Of a stretch of 64,000 nt of DNA, positions 1 to 8,821 are shown piece by piece. Under the pieces are notes generated by a model, which saw nothing but the letters and a program-made list of their open reading frames with translations, searched no databases and was not told the origin of the DNA. The stretch spans positions 97,623 through 161,622 of the forward strand of contig JAOAPY010000034.1 of NCBI GenBank assembly GCA_025463135.1, in the 5' to 3' direction. The first letter of the stretch is position 1, and the number at the start of each line of letters is the position of its first letter. The translations under genes and the position numbers were made by a program. The stretch comes from Acidobacteriota bacterium (lineage in GTDB: Bacteria > Acidobacteriota > Blastocatellia > Pyrinomonadales > Pyrinomonadaceae).

Positions 1-2
1 TC

Positions 3-914
3 ATGTCAGAAAACATTCAAAGCGAGCATCGCAGCGGTTATGTGGCCCTGATCGGCCGGCCCAACGCCGGCAAATCGACTCTCTTGAACCGCCTGGTTGG
101 CGAAAAGATCGCCGCCGTCTCCAACAAACCACAAACGACGCGCTTTGCCATTCGCGGCGTCATCACTCGTCCCGAAGGGCAGATTGTTTTGGTCGATACG
201 CCGGGCGTACACAAGCCTGGGCATATGCTCAACCGGCGCATGATGGGCGCCGTACATGACGCGCTGGATGGTGTCGATTTGGTTTGCCTGATGCGTGACG
301 CTTCTACCTCGACGGGCGCCGGCGATCGTTTTGTGCTGGACCTGATCAAGGAGTCAAACAAACCTGCACTGCTGTTGCTGAACAAGACCGATAAGATTCC
401 CGACAAAGCAAAGCTGCTGCCGATCATCACTTCCTATAGCGGCGAGTATGACTGGCGCTCAGTCGTGCCTATCTCGGCATTGAATGGCGACATGATCGAG
501 GTACTGCTGGCTGAGATCATGAAACACTTACCGCCGGGCCCGGCGCTTTTTGGCGAGGACGAGTTGACGGACCAGTCGATGCGTTCCCTGGCTTCCGAAA
601 TCGTACGTGAAAAAATCCTGCATGTTACCGGCGAAGAGATTCCTTACGTCACCGCCGTGGTGACGGAGAAATGGGAAGAAGTGCGCGAGGATTTCACACG
701 CATCTATTGCGCGATCTTTGTGGAACGACCGACGCAGAAGGCAATTATCATCGGTCATGGCGCCGCGCGCTTGAAACAGATTGGCATCGAAGCGCGGCAG
801 GACATTGAACGCCTGCTGGGCCATCGTTGCCATCTCCAGTTATTTGTAAAAGTAGAAGCCGACTGGCGCGACAAACCGGAACTACTGGAAGAGCTCGGGA
901 TTCATCAACGGTAA
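3..914 (+). CDS. era: GTPase Era
   Basis: Ribosome-assembly GTPase that binds the 3' end of 16S rRNA during 30S maturation. The 303-aa protein has the normal Era length. The G1 loop is at residues 18-26 (GRPNAGKST), G2 around 42-47 (KPQTTR), G3 at 65-68 (DTPG) and G4 at 127-130 (NKTD). A C-terminal KH domain around 215-290 contains the GHGAARLKQIG loop. The ATG lies only two bases inside the window, so its ribosome binding site cannot be seen. An inverted repeat (931-981) follows the stop codon. Family assignment is firm from motif order and length. Confidence 0.97.
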   Translation: MSENIQSEHRSGYVALIGRPNAGKSTLLNRLVGEKIAAVSNKPQTTRFAIRGVITRPEGQIVLVDTPGVHKPGHMLNRRMMGAVHDALDGVDLVCLMRDASTSTGAGDRFVLDLIKESNKPALLLLNKTDKIPDKAKLLPIITSYSGEYDWRSVVPISALNGDMIEVLLAEIMKHLPPGPALFGEDELTDQSMRSLASEIVREKILHVTGEEIPYVTAVVTEKWEEVREDFTRIYCAIFVERPTQKAIIIGHGAARLKQIGIEARQDIERLLGHRCHLQLFVKVEADWRDKPELLEELGIHQR

Positions 915-930
915 ATGAAGTAAAGCAAAA

Positions 931-981
931 TGTTAGTTTGCGTGCCGCATCGATTAGAGGCGACGACGCCGCAAACTAACA
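931..981. repeat. Foldback repeat downstream of era
   Basis: A 12-bp arm (TGTTAGTTTGCG, 931-942) is perfectly inverted at 970-981, and the right side runs on into GCTTGCGGTAC. That edge resembles the elements at 14326-14412 and 58375-58452, so I group the three. It could act as a transcription terminator for era, but no T-run follows. Confidence 0.6.
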
Positions 982-1028
982 GCTTGCGGTACATTTTCTC
1001 CCTGCGCGCAACGTCATAGACTGACCTT

Positions 1029-1931
1029 ATGAGCGACACACAGCCAAACGATGCACCGGCGATTGAGTTTCGCAACGTCTTCCTCAACTTCGACGACCAG
1101 CCGGCGCTGGTCGACATCAGTTTCCAGCTTGCTCGTGGGGAGATGATCTTCATAACCGGCGCCGCGGGCTCGGGAAAATCCGTGCTCCTGCATTTGGCCT
1201 TGGGATTACTGAAGCCTGACGCCGGCCAGATTTTTGTCGCAGGGCGCGAGATTGAAACGCTGGACGAGCCAGAACTCCTGGCCCTGCGCGGCGGGTTGAT
1301 GGGTATGGTTTTTCAGGAGGACTCCCTCTTTAGCGGCATAACTGTTTATGAGAACGCCGCCTATCGCCTGGAAGAACGCGGCTGGTCGGAAGAGCGGATT
1401 GAGCAGGCCGTGCGCGAAGTGCTTCGCTTTGTAGGCCTCGAGGGCGATGAAGAAAAACTGCCCGAAGAACTCTCAGGCGGCATGAAGCGCCGGCTGGAAA
1501 TTGCGCGTGCGCTGATCGGCTGGCCGTCCATCATGTTGTTCGATGAACCTACGATGGGTCTGGATCCAATCGTCGCCGTGCAGGTGCTCGACTTAATTAT
1601 CCGCGCGCGGGACATCAACGGGGTTTCCTCGCTCTTTGTCACCAAGAAGCTTTACGAGCTGCCTTATCTGACTGGGTATCGCGCCAGCGGAGGCAGTGCC
1701 AACGATGAAATCGCAATTGCCGAAGCGCCGGCCAATCAATTGCCGCGAACGAGAATTATGGTTCTGGATCAGGGCCGTTTCGCTTTTACCGGCAGCGTCG
1801 CGGAATTTCAAAACAGCGACCTGCCGCTGATCAAGGATCTATTGACACTCGACCACCACGACCACTCCGCGGATCCTTACTATCCCGATCCATGGGATAA
1901 GCGCCGTCGACCTTCTGAAGAGATTCTCTGA
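1029..1931 (+). CDS. ABC transporter ATP-binding protein, MlaF-type
   Basis: ATPase subunit of an ABC importer or lipid transporter. Walker A is at residues 44-51 (GAAGSGKS), the Q-loop glutamine at 96, the signature at 148-152 (LSGGM) and Walker B at 168-174 (IMLFDEP). Signature context and overall pattern resemble MlaF, the ATPase of the phospholipid-trafficking Mla system, and this is inference. The C-terminal 40 residues are charged (DHHDHS, DKRRRPSEE). No MlaE permease or MlaD partner lies next to it, so the gene is an orphan here and its partners are probably encoded elsewhere. The ATG start leaves 114 bp to era, holding the foldback repeat. Confidence 0.85.
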   Translation: MSDTQPNDAPAIEFRNVFLNFDDQPALVDISFQLARGEMIFITGAAGSGKSVLLHLALGLLKPDAGQIFVAGREIETLDEPELLALRGGLMGMVFQEDSLFSGITVYENAAYRLEERGWSEERIEQAVREVLRFVGLEGDEEKLPEELSGGMKRRLEIARALIGWPSIMLFDEPTMGLDPIVAVQVLDLIIRARDINGVSSLFVTKKLYELPYLTGYRASGGSANDEIAIAEAPANQLPRTRIMVLDQGRFAFTGSVAEFQNSDLPLIKDLLTLDHHDHSADPYYPDPWDKRRRPSEEIL

Positions 1932-1937
1932 CAAGAA

Positions 1938-1994
1938 GTAGTAATCAGTAATCAGTAGGTACTCGGCACTTAACTACTGACTACTGACCACTGC
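1938..1994. repeat. Heptad foldback repeat (AGTAATC type)
   Basis: The left arm has units of seven bases (GTAATCA, GTAATCA, GTAGGTA) and the right arm has the inverted set (CTACTGA, CTACTGA, CCACTG). It sits between the ABC ATPase and the histidine kinase. The same unit type recurs at 61654-61764. Confidence 0.75.
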
Positions 1995-2175
1995 CTGGCA
2001 TAAGAGTTGACTCGTCAGTATACGTGAGCTGGGATGCACTCTAATCCTCGTGGGTGATGCAATACGCCCCGGCCCTTCTGCCCCAGATCGCCTGTTTTGT
2101 CTATCAACCGAACTTGCCCGGTCGTCCCGACTATCAATCGAAGTGAAATCCAGCGCCGCCATCAGGAAATCAATA

Positions 2176-4215
2176 ATGACTGAAAGTGAGAGGCACCGGG
2201 GCGCGAGCGCCGCTGCCAGCGATCTCATAATTATCTGTCTGGCGGCGATTGCCGGCCTCATTCTGTGCGCCAAATTCGACGCCTTCGAGTATTTTGCCAG
2301 ATGGTCGGCGCGACACGATGGATGGATGGTAAATGAAGTCCTGTTGGTGTTCGTTTTTGTTGTGATTGCGGCCGAAATTTTTTCCTGGCGCCGCCGGCGG
2401 GAATTAAGAGCTGAAATATCCCGACTAGAGATCGCGGAAACATCGCTACACGGTCAGGAAGAGTCATACCGAATAATTGTGGATCAGGCCCCGGAACAAG
2501 GGCCCCACAAACGAGCATTAACTGAATACGAGCGGCTCGTCGAAAGAATTGCGGCGTTGGGCCAGGCGTTGGGAACTGCTCGTGATCTCACCGTAATCTT
2601 CCGCGCGCTACGCGACTTTGCCATCGTTTCTTTACCCAGTGAGAGCGTGGTGATCTCACTCTACGAGCCGGAGAAGAAAACGCGCAGACTTTGTTATTGC
2701 TGGGCCGACAACCAGGAGTATGACCTTGATAGTCTTCCCGACGTACCAGTCAAAGACGGTCCGACCGGGCGCGCCATAAAGTCGGGGTCGGTAGTTATCG
2801 AAAACAATTTCGAGCAGCACGCGCGTACCATGCAGTCGCCGATAACGGTCGGTGAGGGCGTGGAAGACAAGTCGCTGTCAGTTTTGGCCGCACCGATGAC
2901 GGTGATGGGCCGGACGCTTGGCTGTGTTGAAATTCAAAGCTATCAGGCGGGCGCTTATAGCAAGGACCACGCCACGGCGATGCGTATGGCGGCAAATCTG
3001 GCCGCTAATGCGATAGAAAACGTCACTTTGATCGAGCGGGAACAGGTCAAAGAAGAACAACTTAGACAGTCGCAGAAAATGGATGCGATTGGACAACTTG
3101 CAGGCGGCGTAGCACATGACTTCAACAATCTCCTTACGGTCATAACCGGATACAGCGAACTTACACTGAGACGGATGTCCAAGGATGATCCTTTGCGCAG
3201 CAACATCGAAGGGATTACCAGCGCGGGCTTACGAGCAGCCGGGCTCACCCGCCAGTTGCTGGCCTTCAGCCGGCAGCAGATCTTGCAGGCCAAGGTCCTC
3301 GACCTCAACGTAGTGGTTAAGGAAATGGACCGCATGCTGCAAAGGTTGATCGGTGAGGACATCGACCTGCTGACTCTCTTGCAGCCCTCGTTGGGCCAGA
3401 TCAAAGGCGATCCCGGTCAGCTGGAGCAGGTGCTGCTGAACCTGGTTGTGAACGCTCGAGATGCAATGCCCAGGGGCGGTAAGATCACGATTGAAACGAG
3501 CCATAAATATTTGGACGAAGCTTATGCACGCGAACATGTTGCGGTCCAGCCGGGCCACTATGTGGTGCTTACCGTAAGCGACACGGGCATCGGCATGGAT
3601 GCAGAAACTCAAAAGCGAATTTTTGATCCATTCTTTACGACTAAAGAGATCGGCAAGGGAACCGGACTGGGCCTTTCCACGGTGTACGGTATTGTGAAGC
3701 AAAGTGGAGGCAGCATCTGGGTCTATAGCGAGACCGGCAGGGGCACAACTTTCAAAGTCTATCTGCCGAGAGTTGATGTGGTTATCGAAAGCGAAGAGTT
3801 GACCGACGGTTCCCCGGCAGTGCGCGGCGGAGTTGAAACGATTCTGCTGGTTGAAGACGACGAGTCGGTGCGCCAGTTGGCCGTGGAGACCCTCGAATCT
3901 TATGGGTATGTCGTAATCGCCGCGGCAGGTGGAGAGGAAGGGTTGCGCATCTGCAGCGAGCGCAAGGGCAATATCGACCTGATGATTACGGACGTGGTAA
4001 TGCCGCGAATGAGCGGACGCGAGTTGGCGGAACAACTTGCAGCCATAAGGCCGGAAGCGAGGGTCCTGTATATGTCCGGCTACACTGATGACGCGATCAT
4101 CCGACACGGAATTCTCGAACAGAACATGCCATTCATCCAAAAGCCCTTCCTGCCGGATGCGCTGGCGCTGAAGGCGCGCGAGCTGCTCGATCTACCCGTG
4201 TTACAGGAAGCTTGA
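2176..4215 (+). CDS. Hybrid sensor histidine kinase with GAF and receiver domains
   Basis: Membrane-bound hybrid kinase. I place the start at ATG 2176 (679 aa). The frame is open to a GTG at 2050, but the extra 42 residues look non-native. Two hydrophobic segments near the N-terminus (about residues 17-40 and 53-72) are followed by a charged coiled coil, a GAF domain (about 130-265), a HisKA dimerisation domain with phospho-acceptor H314 (GGVAHDFNNLLT), a HATPase domain with N-box N426 and DTGIGM, and a C-terminal receiver domain with D606 (ITDVVMP). The signal is unknown. No separate response regulator is adjacent, so phosphotransfer may go to the fused receiver and then to a distant partner. 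Confidence 0.9.
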   Translation: MTESERHRGASAAASDLIIICLAAIAGLILCAKFDAFEYFARWSARHDGWMVNEVLLVFVFVVIAAEIFSWRRRRELRAEISRLEIAETSLHGQEESYRIIVDQAPEQGPHKRALTEYERLVERIAALGQALGTARDLTVIFRALRDFAIVSLPSESVVISLYEPEKKTRRLCYCWADNQEYDLDSLPDVPVKDGPTGRAIKSGSVVIENNFEQHARTMQSPITVGEGVEDKSLSVLAAPMTVMGRTLGCVEIQSYQAGAYSKDHATAMRMAANLAANAIENVTLIEREQVKEEQLRQSQKMDAIGQLAGGVAHDFNNLLTVITGYSELTLRRMSKDDPLRSNIEGITSAGLRAAGLTRQLLAFSRQQILQAKVLDLNVVVKEMDRMLQRLIGEDIDLLTLLQPSLGQIKGDPGQLEQVLLNLVVNARDAMPRGGKITIETSHKYLDEAYAREHVAVQPGHYVVLTVSDTGIGMDAETQKRIFDPFFTTKEIGKGTGLGLSTVYGIVKQSGGSIWVYSETGRGTTFKVYLPRVDVVIESEELTDGSPAVRGGVETILLVEDDESVRQLAVETLESYGYVVIAAAGGEEGLRICSERKGNIDLMITDVVMPRMSGRELAEQLAAIRPEARVLYMSGYTDDAIIRHGILEQNMPFIQKPFLPDALALKARELLDLPVLQEA

Positions 4216-4297
4216 GGGGGTGCAAATGTCCGTCACACTTTAAAAGCTTAGCGGACCTCAAACTGCACCAGTACCCAACAATCAGCGGCTTGACAAT

Positions 4298-4304
4298 GAG
4301 GAGG
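4298..4304 (+). promoter_or_regulatory. Strong Shine-Dalgarno that fixes a TTG start for prmA
   Basis: GAGGAGG lies seven bases upstream of TTG 4312. The first in-frame ATG (4333) has no such site, so the TTG is preferred. Confidence 0.7.
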
Positions 4305-4311
4305 CAATGCG

Positions 4312-5250
4312 TTGTCCTTCCTTTTGAAAGCCATGTCCACACCTGTAGATCAACGCCCGCTCAAGTGGTACGCGCTGGATGTCTCGGTCGAGCCCGCGGC
4401 GCGCGAGGCTGCGGAGTATGCGCTGATGGAGGCAGGGGCGCTGGGCACTGAAACCAACAACGCCAAAGCCGCCACTGACGCCCTGCTGATCGTGAGCGCA
4501 TACTTCGCGATGACGCCCGACCGCGAACGTGTTCGAGCGGAATTGACCGAAGCGCTGCGCATTTATGATCTACCCTCTTCCTCGGTGCGGGACATGCAAT
4601 TTCGCGAGCTCGCCGATCGCGACTGGATCCGGGAATGGAAACAGGGATGGCAACCTGTAGAGGTCGGGCGCATTGTGATCGCGCCGCCCTGGAGCGAGAT
4701 CAGGGCCGCCAAAGATCGCGTGGTCATTCGCATCGAGCCCGGGATGGCGTTTGGTACGGGCACGCATGAAACGACGCGTCTTTGTTTAAAAGCGATAATG
4801 CGATTTTTCAAAGGCGGAAGTTTTCTGGATGTGGGTACGGGCACAGGCATTCTGGCCATCGCGGCGGCTAAACTTTTTCCCGCCGCGCGAGTGGCAGCTT
4901 GCGACACGGATGCCGCGGCCGTTGAGATCGCGCGAGAGAATGCGAGACTAAATGACGTAGCGGAACAAATTGTTTTTCGCGTCGGATCGCTGATTGCCGC
5001 TGATCATGAGGTTGACCCTCAGGTTGGTGTTGGGTCCACTGCTTCGGCGGATTTTGTCTGCGCCAATCTCACCGCGGATGTAATCAGTTCCCTGCTGCCG
5101 GCGCTCATCAGCGCTTCCTGCGGACGGCTGGTGCTCTCAGGAATTCTTGATACACAGCTCGATGCGATTGTGGATCAGATCCAGGACTCAGGCGCGACAG
5201 GGAATTTGGTGATGATGCAGGATGGCGAGTGGGTGGCTTTAGTAGTCTGA
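4312..5250 (+). CDS. prmA: Ribosomal protein L11 methyltransferase PrmA
   Basis: SAM-dependent methyltransferase that methylates lysines and the N-terminal amine of ribosomal protein L11. At 312 aa it has the family length. The family hallmark GMAFGTGTHETT is followed by SAM-binding motif I at about residues 171-180 (FLDVGTGTGI, D173) and the catalytic-region motif CANLTADVI. The start is TTG, chosen because of the strong ribosome binding site. rsmE follows after a 413-bp gap holding a foldback repeat. prmA and rsmE adjacency is common in bacteria and supports both calls. Confidence 0.95.
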   Translation: MSFLLKAMSTPVDQRPLKWYALDVSVEPAAREAAEYALMEAGALGTETNNAKAATDALLIVSAYFAMTPDRERVRAELTEALRIYDLPSSSVRDMQFRELADRDWIREWKQGWQPVEVGRIVIAPPWSEIRAAKDRVVIRIEPGMAFGTGTHETTRLCLKAIMRFFKGGSFLDVGTGTGILAIAAAKLFPAARVAACDTDAAAVEIARENARLNDVAEQIVFRVGSLIAADHEVDPQVGVGSTASADFVCANLTADVISSLLPALISASCGRLVLSGILDTQLDAIVDQIQDSGATGNLVMMQDGEWVALVV

Positions 5251-5325
5251 ATCAGGTTGCTGTCTTCGACAGACGCAGACTAAAGGACACTCTGATCAAG
5301 TGCTCAAAAGGTGGTTGGCTTTGCT

Positions 5326-5511
5326 CTCATTCTCACCCGGTTTCAACCGGGTGGGAGACTTTCCCGGGTGTTAACCGTTTCAACGGTTTCCCGACTCCTG
5401 GGTTAGAGGTTTGCCACGCTCAACTTAGCTGACGCGAAAGGAAACCGTTGAAACGGTTAGATCCAATCGAGGCAAGCGAGTGTCACCCGGTTGAAACCGG
5501 GTGAGAATGAG
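5326..5511. repeat. Foldback element, family 1 (copy A)
   Basis: The outer arms CTCATTCTCACCCGG and its inverse (ending GGGTGAGAATGAG) bound a 186-bp element. Each arm is itself palindromic (CACCCGGTTTCAACCGGGTG), and inner palindromes (ACCGTTTCAACGGTTT and AACCGTTGAAACGGTT) are also inverted with respect to each other. A second copy lies at 8045-8197. The rest of the 413-bp gap between prmA and rsmE (5251-5663) shows no gene. Confidence 0.9.
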
Positions 5512-5663
5512 ATGAAGCCAAAACCGATGTACGCGTTGAGACAGTTGATCAGAGTTTCCTGAAGTTTGTACCCTGTACGCCTGTTAGGAATTGACTTTGT
5601 TCTGCCGACTGCTCCCGCCGACTGTTTAATCAAGTTCATAACGTGCTCGATGAGATTGAGTTA

Positions 5664-6443
5664 ATGACCCGCCGAAGATTTTATGCCCCGCCGAGTTCGT
5701 TTGCCGGCGATCGTCAAAGCGTGCGTTTGGCCGCGGACGAGGCCCGGCATCTGCGTGACGTATTGCGTCTCCAACGTGGCGATCAGATCTACGTCTTTGA
5801 CGGCGCAGGAAAAGAGTTTCACTGCACGATCGAAGATAGCGGTCGCGACTTCGCGCAATTGGGTATCCTGGCCGAAGTGCAACCGGCGCGCCTCGAGTCA
5901 CCACTCGACCTGACGCTGGCCGTCGCTTTACTCAAGGGCGAAAAATTTGATCTGGTGGTGCAGAAAGCTACGGAACTGGGCGCGAAGCGGGTGCTGCCGA
6001 TTATTACGGAGCGCGCCGACGTGCGTCTGCGCGATGACCGCGATGCTAATAAGCGCGTCGCTCGCTGGCAGCGCATCGCCCTCGAAGCAGCTAAGCAATC
6101 GGGGCGGGCAGTCGTGCCTGAAGTCACCCCGCCGCGGGCGTTTCAGTCTTTGCTGGAAGAGCTTTCGGCCGATGGTCAACCCGCTTTACCCGCGTCGCTC
6201 AAAGTAATGTTCTCAGAGCGTGATGGCAAGAACCTGACTGAAGCGATCAGTCGGCAAGAGATCGTGGGGCGCCCGATGGTTGCGCTGGTTGGATCGGAGG
6301 GTGGTTGGACCGATGAAGAGATCGCCTCAGCGCACCAGGCTGGATGGGAAATCGTTACTCTGGGTGGTCGTACCTTGCGAGCGGAGACAGCAGCAATTGT
6401 AGTAGTTGCGCTCCTGCAAAACCTGTTGGGTGATTTGAAGTAA
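5664..6443 (+). CDS. rsmE: 16S rRNA (uracil1498-N3)-methyltransferase RsmE
   Basis: SPOUT-class methyltransferase that modifies U1498 of 16S rRNA in the assembled 30S subunit. The start is taken at ATG 5664 (MTRRRFYAPP), because family members begin with a short basic-aromatic stretch like this. A GTG at 5643 would add seven residues. The N-terminal PUA-like domain covers about residues 1-75. The C-terminal SAM-binding knot carries the signature ALVGSEGGWTDEE and the final LGGRTLRAETAA motif. Length (259 aa) is normal. Confidence 0.94.
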   Translation: MTRRRFYAPPSSFAGDRQSVRLAADEARHLRDVLRLQRGDQIYVFDGAGKEFHCTIEDSGRDFAQLGILAEVQPARLESPLDLTLAVALLKGEKFDLVVQKATELGAKRVLPIITERADVRLRDDRDANKRVARWQRIALEAAKQSGRAVVPEVTPPRAFQSLLEELSADGQPALPASLKVMFSERDGKNLTEAISRQEIVGRPMVALVGSEGGWTDEEIASAHQAGWEIVTLGGRTLRAETAAIVVVALLQNLLGDLK

Positions 6444-6474
6444 CGGGGCGTTAACCTTAAGACTGCAAAGACAA

Positions 6475-7206
6475 ATGACGAGAATTGTCTACCTAGATGA
6501 GACCGGAGATCACTCACTGGAAAAGGAAGACCCGACCTTTCCGGTTTTCGCTTTAGTAATGATGGTGTGTGATCAAGCAGCTTATGAGAACAAGCTTGTG
6601 CCAAAGGTAAATAGGTTGAAATTCGACTACTTTGGGCACGAGTGCGTCATATTGCATTCTCGCGACATTCGTAAGGCGCAAGGTGATTTTGACTTTCTAA
6701 CAGACCCTTCCAAGCGTCAACCCTTTTACGACCGCATCAACGAAATCATGTCTCAGCCAGGCTATGATTTAATTGCTGCAGTTATTCGTAAACAGGAGCA
6801 CAAAGCCAAGTACGGAAGACATGCCACAAACCCTTATGATTTCGCTCTGACTTTGGCCATGGAGCGGTTATTGCCACTTCTTGAGAACGAAGGGCAGAAG
6901 GAGATTTATCTAATTGCGGAGGCAAGAGGCAAACGTGAGGATGATGAACTAAGATTGAGTTTTCTGAACATAGTCACTTACGGGACTGACTTCGTATCAT
7001 TAGACCGGTTCCGCAAAATTAAGTTCCACTTGCGATTCAAGCCAAAGGCGATGAATGTGGTGGGGACTCAATTGGCCGATCTCGCCGCTTATCCCATCGC
7101 TCGCTACGTCATAAATCCAGCCAAAGCCCTCCCCGCTTACGAAATCGTTAAGAGGCGATTCTATGATGGACCTGGAAGGATCTCAGGACTGAAAATATTT
7201 CCCTAA
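6475..7206 (+). CDS. DUF3800 domain-containing protein
   Basis: The protein opens with RIVYLDETGDHS and ends with the block NVVGTQLADLAAYPIARYV, both typical of DUF3800, a family thought to have an RNase H-like fold with acidic catalytic residues. D5 and E6 in the first strand are candidates, with a second acidic cluster in KREDDELRLSF. The biochemical role is unknown. DUF3800 genes are often found in accessory islands near restriction or defence genes. The coding sequence is visibly more AT-rich than rsmE before it, which suggests transfer (inference). It stands alone, 31 bp after rsmE. Confidence 0.8.
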   Translation: MTRIVYLDETGDHSLEKEDPTFPVFALVMMVCDQAAYENKLVPKVNRLKFDYFGHECVILHSRDIRKAQGDFDFLTDPSKRQPFYDRINEIMSQPGYDLIAAVIRKQEHKAKYGRHATNPYDFALTLAMERLLPLLENEGQKEIYLIAEARGKREDDELRLSFLNIVTYGTDFVSLDRFRKIKFHLRFKPKAMNVVGTQLADLAAYPIARYVINPAKALPAYEIVKRRFYDGPGRISGLKIFP

Positions 7207-7358
7207 AACAAAAGGCCCCGACATTAAGCCAGAGCCAATTGCCGACCGGGAATCCCCAGTCCCAAGTTATTGGCTTTTATATTATGGGACCAGAGGTGTC
7301 ATGTCAAAGGTAATAGCCAGACCTGTAATAGTTGAGTCAAGCCCAACTTTGGTTCCAC

Positions 7359-8057
7359 CTACTTTAATCGGTAGGGCAACTTCCTCAACAGTTCTTCCGC
7401 TCGACGCTGGTCGCGATCGATCTCAAAAGCCCACTCCGGATCAAATGGGGCGCTTCGCACCGCTTCCAATTCAACACGTGCGCGATCGACTTCTCCTGTC
7501 TCCAACAAGAGCTCCGCAAAATAGATTCGCGTCACAGTGTTCGCGGGAGCGATCTCGATCGCTCTTTCAAAATTCGATCTTGCTCGCGCGATCCTGCCGC
7601 CGAGCAAGAGCGGCAGTTTGTGCTGAAGCCGGCCCAGCACGCGCAGTGGGCCGGCGCCGTGATAAGCGGAATCAATCTCGATGGCCCGCAACAAGGTTTG
7701 TTTCGCTTCTCGAACATGTATCGTTGCTTTGATTGATGGTTCCAACCGCGCTAACAGCGCCAGGTTCACGCCGAGCCAAAAGGGACCCTCGACGCGATCT
7801 GACTGCCGCGATAGGGCCAGGCGTCCGGCCTTGACACCAGCACGGTGCAGTTCTCGCGACGGCCCCGGCGACTGAGCTTCCTGACCGAGGAAGAAAAGCG
7901 CGCGCGCAAGTCGCCAGGATGTTTCGAAGCATGCTGGTGCGTCGTGCAATAACGCAACGCTATACCGCACATTTGCGATATTAGCGCGTCCCGCATAGAG
8001 CCGGTCGGCCTGTTCGAGGATTTCTATTTGGGAGTTGCTAAGCAATCTCATTCTCAC
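7359..8057 (-). CDS. TPR protein resembling TRAP-transporter TatT
   Basis: An all-helical 232-aa protein with TPR-like repeats. The patterns RVLGRLQHKLPLL and SNFERAIEIAPANTVTRIYFAELLLETG resemble the TatT family, periplasmic trimeric proteins that assist TRAP transport. No TRAP genes are adjacent, so a transport role is only a guess. The start is uncertain. The GTG at 8057 and the ATG at 8051 both lie inside the left arm of a family-1 foldback element, and no signal peptide is present. TatT proteins are exported, so the 5' end may have been cut away or replaced when the element arrived. An opposite-strand frame over 7301-7732 is judged a shadow. Confidence 0.7.
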   Translation of the reverse strand: MRMRLLSNSQIEILEQADRLYAGRANIANVRYSVALLHDAPACFETSWRLARALFFLGQEAQSPGPSRELHRAGVKAGRLALSRQSDRVEGPFWLGVNLALLARLEPSIKATIHVREAKQTLLRAIEIDSAYHGAGPLRVLGRLQHKLPLLLGGRIARARSNFERAIEIAPANTVTRIYFAELLLETGEVDRARVELEAVRSAPFDPEWAFEIDRDQRRAEELLRKLPYRLK

Positions 8058-8197
8058 CCGGTTTCAACCGGGTGATACGACTGTCGAAAACCGTTTCTGA
8101 CGGTTTATTTCCCCAGGGCCTCAACCAACCGTTGAAACGGTTCGTGAGTATCAAAAGGCACCTCAAATCACGCGGTTGAAACGGGTGAGAATGAGAT
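8045..8197. repeat. Foldback element, family 1 (copy B)
   Basis: Arms ATCTCATTCTCACCCGG and its near-inverse (GGGTGAGAATGAGAT) enclose inner palindromes built on ACCGTTTC and GAAACGGT, as in copy A at 5326-5511. The interior is less well preserved than in copy A. It supplies the start codons of the TPR gene on the minus strand. The gap from 8198 to 8389 holds a perfect hairpin and no convincing gene. Confidence 0.85.
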
Positions 8198-8276
8198 GAA
8201 AATATCAAACTGACCAGATGCTCCGCTTGCTCAGTCTTTGACGGTCTCAGCATTGCGGGCGCAGAATATGCGCAAA

Positions 8277-8300
8277 GCCTTCCGCAAACAAGCGGAAGGC
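8277..8300 (+). terminator. Perfect 9-bp hairpin, function uncertain
   Basis: GCCTTCCGC and GCGGAAGGC flank a six-base AAACAA loop. No T-run follows on either strand, so it is not a classical intrinsic terminator. It may be a processing or attenuation hairpin ahead of the 91-aa gene. Confidence 0.4.
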
Positions 8301-8389
8301 CAGGCCGAGCAAACATTTCTACCGGGAACAAAGGTTGCTGCAGACACGTTTATCGGCTTAACAATGGTCCGAGGGAGGTCCCGCCGAAG

Positions 8390-8665
8390 ATGGCATTTAC
8401 CAGGGCAGAAGCAGTTGAAAGGGCACGGAAAGATCTGGCGGGTCGCCTGTCTCTCAATGAGGACGAGATCAAGGAAGTGTCGGTTGAGGACACTGACTTT
8501 CCGGACATGGCCCTGGGCGCGCCGGTCGAAGGCGAGATGAGTGGGCAGATGATTACACCGGGTTGGCGCATTCGCCTGACGGCCGACGGCAAGAGTTTTG
8601 AATATCGTGCCACCGAGCGGCAAATTAGGCTCGTCAATCATAAGGGTTCAAATTACAAGATCTGA
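8390..8665 (+). CDS. Conserved hypothetical protein, 91 aa
   Basis: A small acidic soluble protein with a helical N-terminus (AVERARKDLAGRL) and a beta-rich C-terminus. The central stretch DTDFPDMALGAPVEGEM followed by ITPGWRIRLTADGKSFEYR matches a recurrent pattern I recall from short hypothetical proteins in several phyla (roughly a W/F-PD-xx-LGxP block, then TPGxRI). Function is unknown. The ATG is preceded by GAGGGAGGT (8371-8379), about ten bases upstream, which supports real translation. The overlapping frame over 8238-8540 lacks such support. Confidence 0.7.
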   Translation: MAFTRAEAVERARKDLAGRLSLNEDEIKEVSVEDTDFPDMALGAPVEGEMSGQMITPGWRIRLTADGKSFEYRATERQIRLVNHKGSNYKI

Positions 8666-8668
8666 AAT

Positions 8669-8805
8669 TGGACTTTGGCCTTTGGTTTTTGGTCTTTGAT
8701 TTCTTATATCGCATCTCGCCTTACGACAGGCGAAATTAAGTTTCTGCTGATTCAAAAAGCAAAGAGCAAAAACCACAAACCACAAACCAAAGACCTAAGA
8801 CCTTC
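8669..8805. repeat. Heptad foldback repeat (AAAGACC type)
   Basis: Left arm units are GGACTTT, GGCCTTT, GGTTTTT and GGTCTTT. Right arm units are AAAGAGC, AAAAACC, ACAAACC, ACAAACC, AAAGACC and TAAGACC. All are exactly seven bases. The right arm ends 16 bases before the subtilase ATG. The frame stays open through the element, so automatic annotation would wrongly extend the protease N-terminus into it. Confidence 0.85.
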
Positions 8806-8821
8806 TTTTCGAGGTTACGAA

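Noticed and set aside
3229..4140. 303-codon minus-strand frame in the kinase gene
   Set aside because: It is antisense to kinase and receiver domains with clear motifs; the composition is His/Gln-rich, as shadows often are.
6475..7206. Prophage or integrative element carrying the DUF3800 gene
   Set aside because: No integrase, attachment site or phage genes are nearby; only base composition hints at transfer.
7301..7732. 143-codon plus-strand frame
   Set aside because: It is opposite the TPR gene; composition is Arg/Ser/Pro-rich as expected for a shadow frame.
8675..8821. N-terminal extension of the subtilase
   Set aside because: It is encoded by a heptad repeat and places the signal segment internally; ATG 8822 is better.
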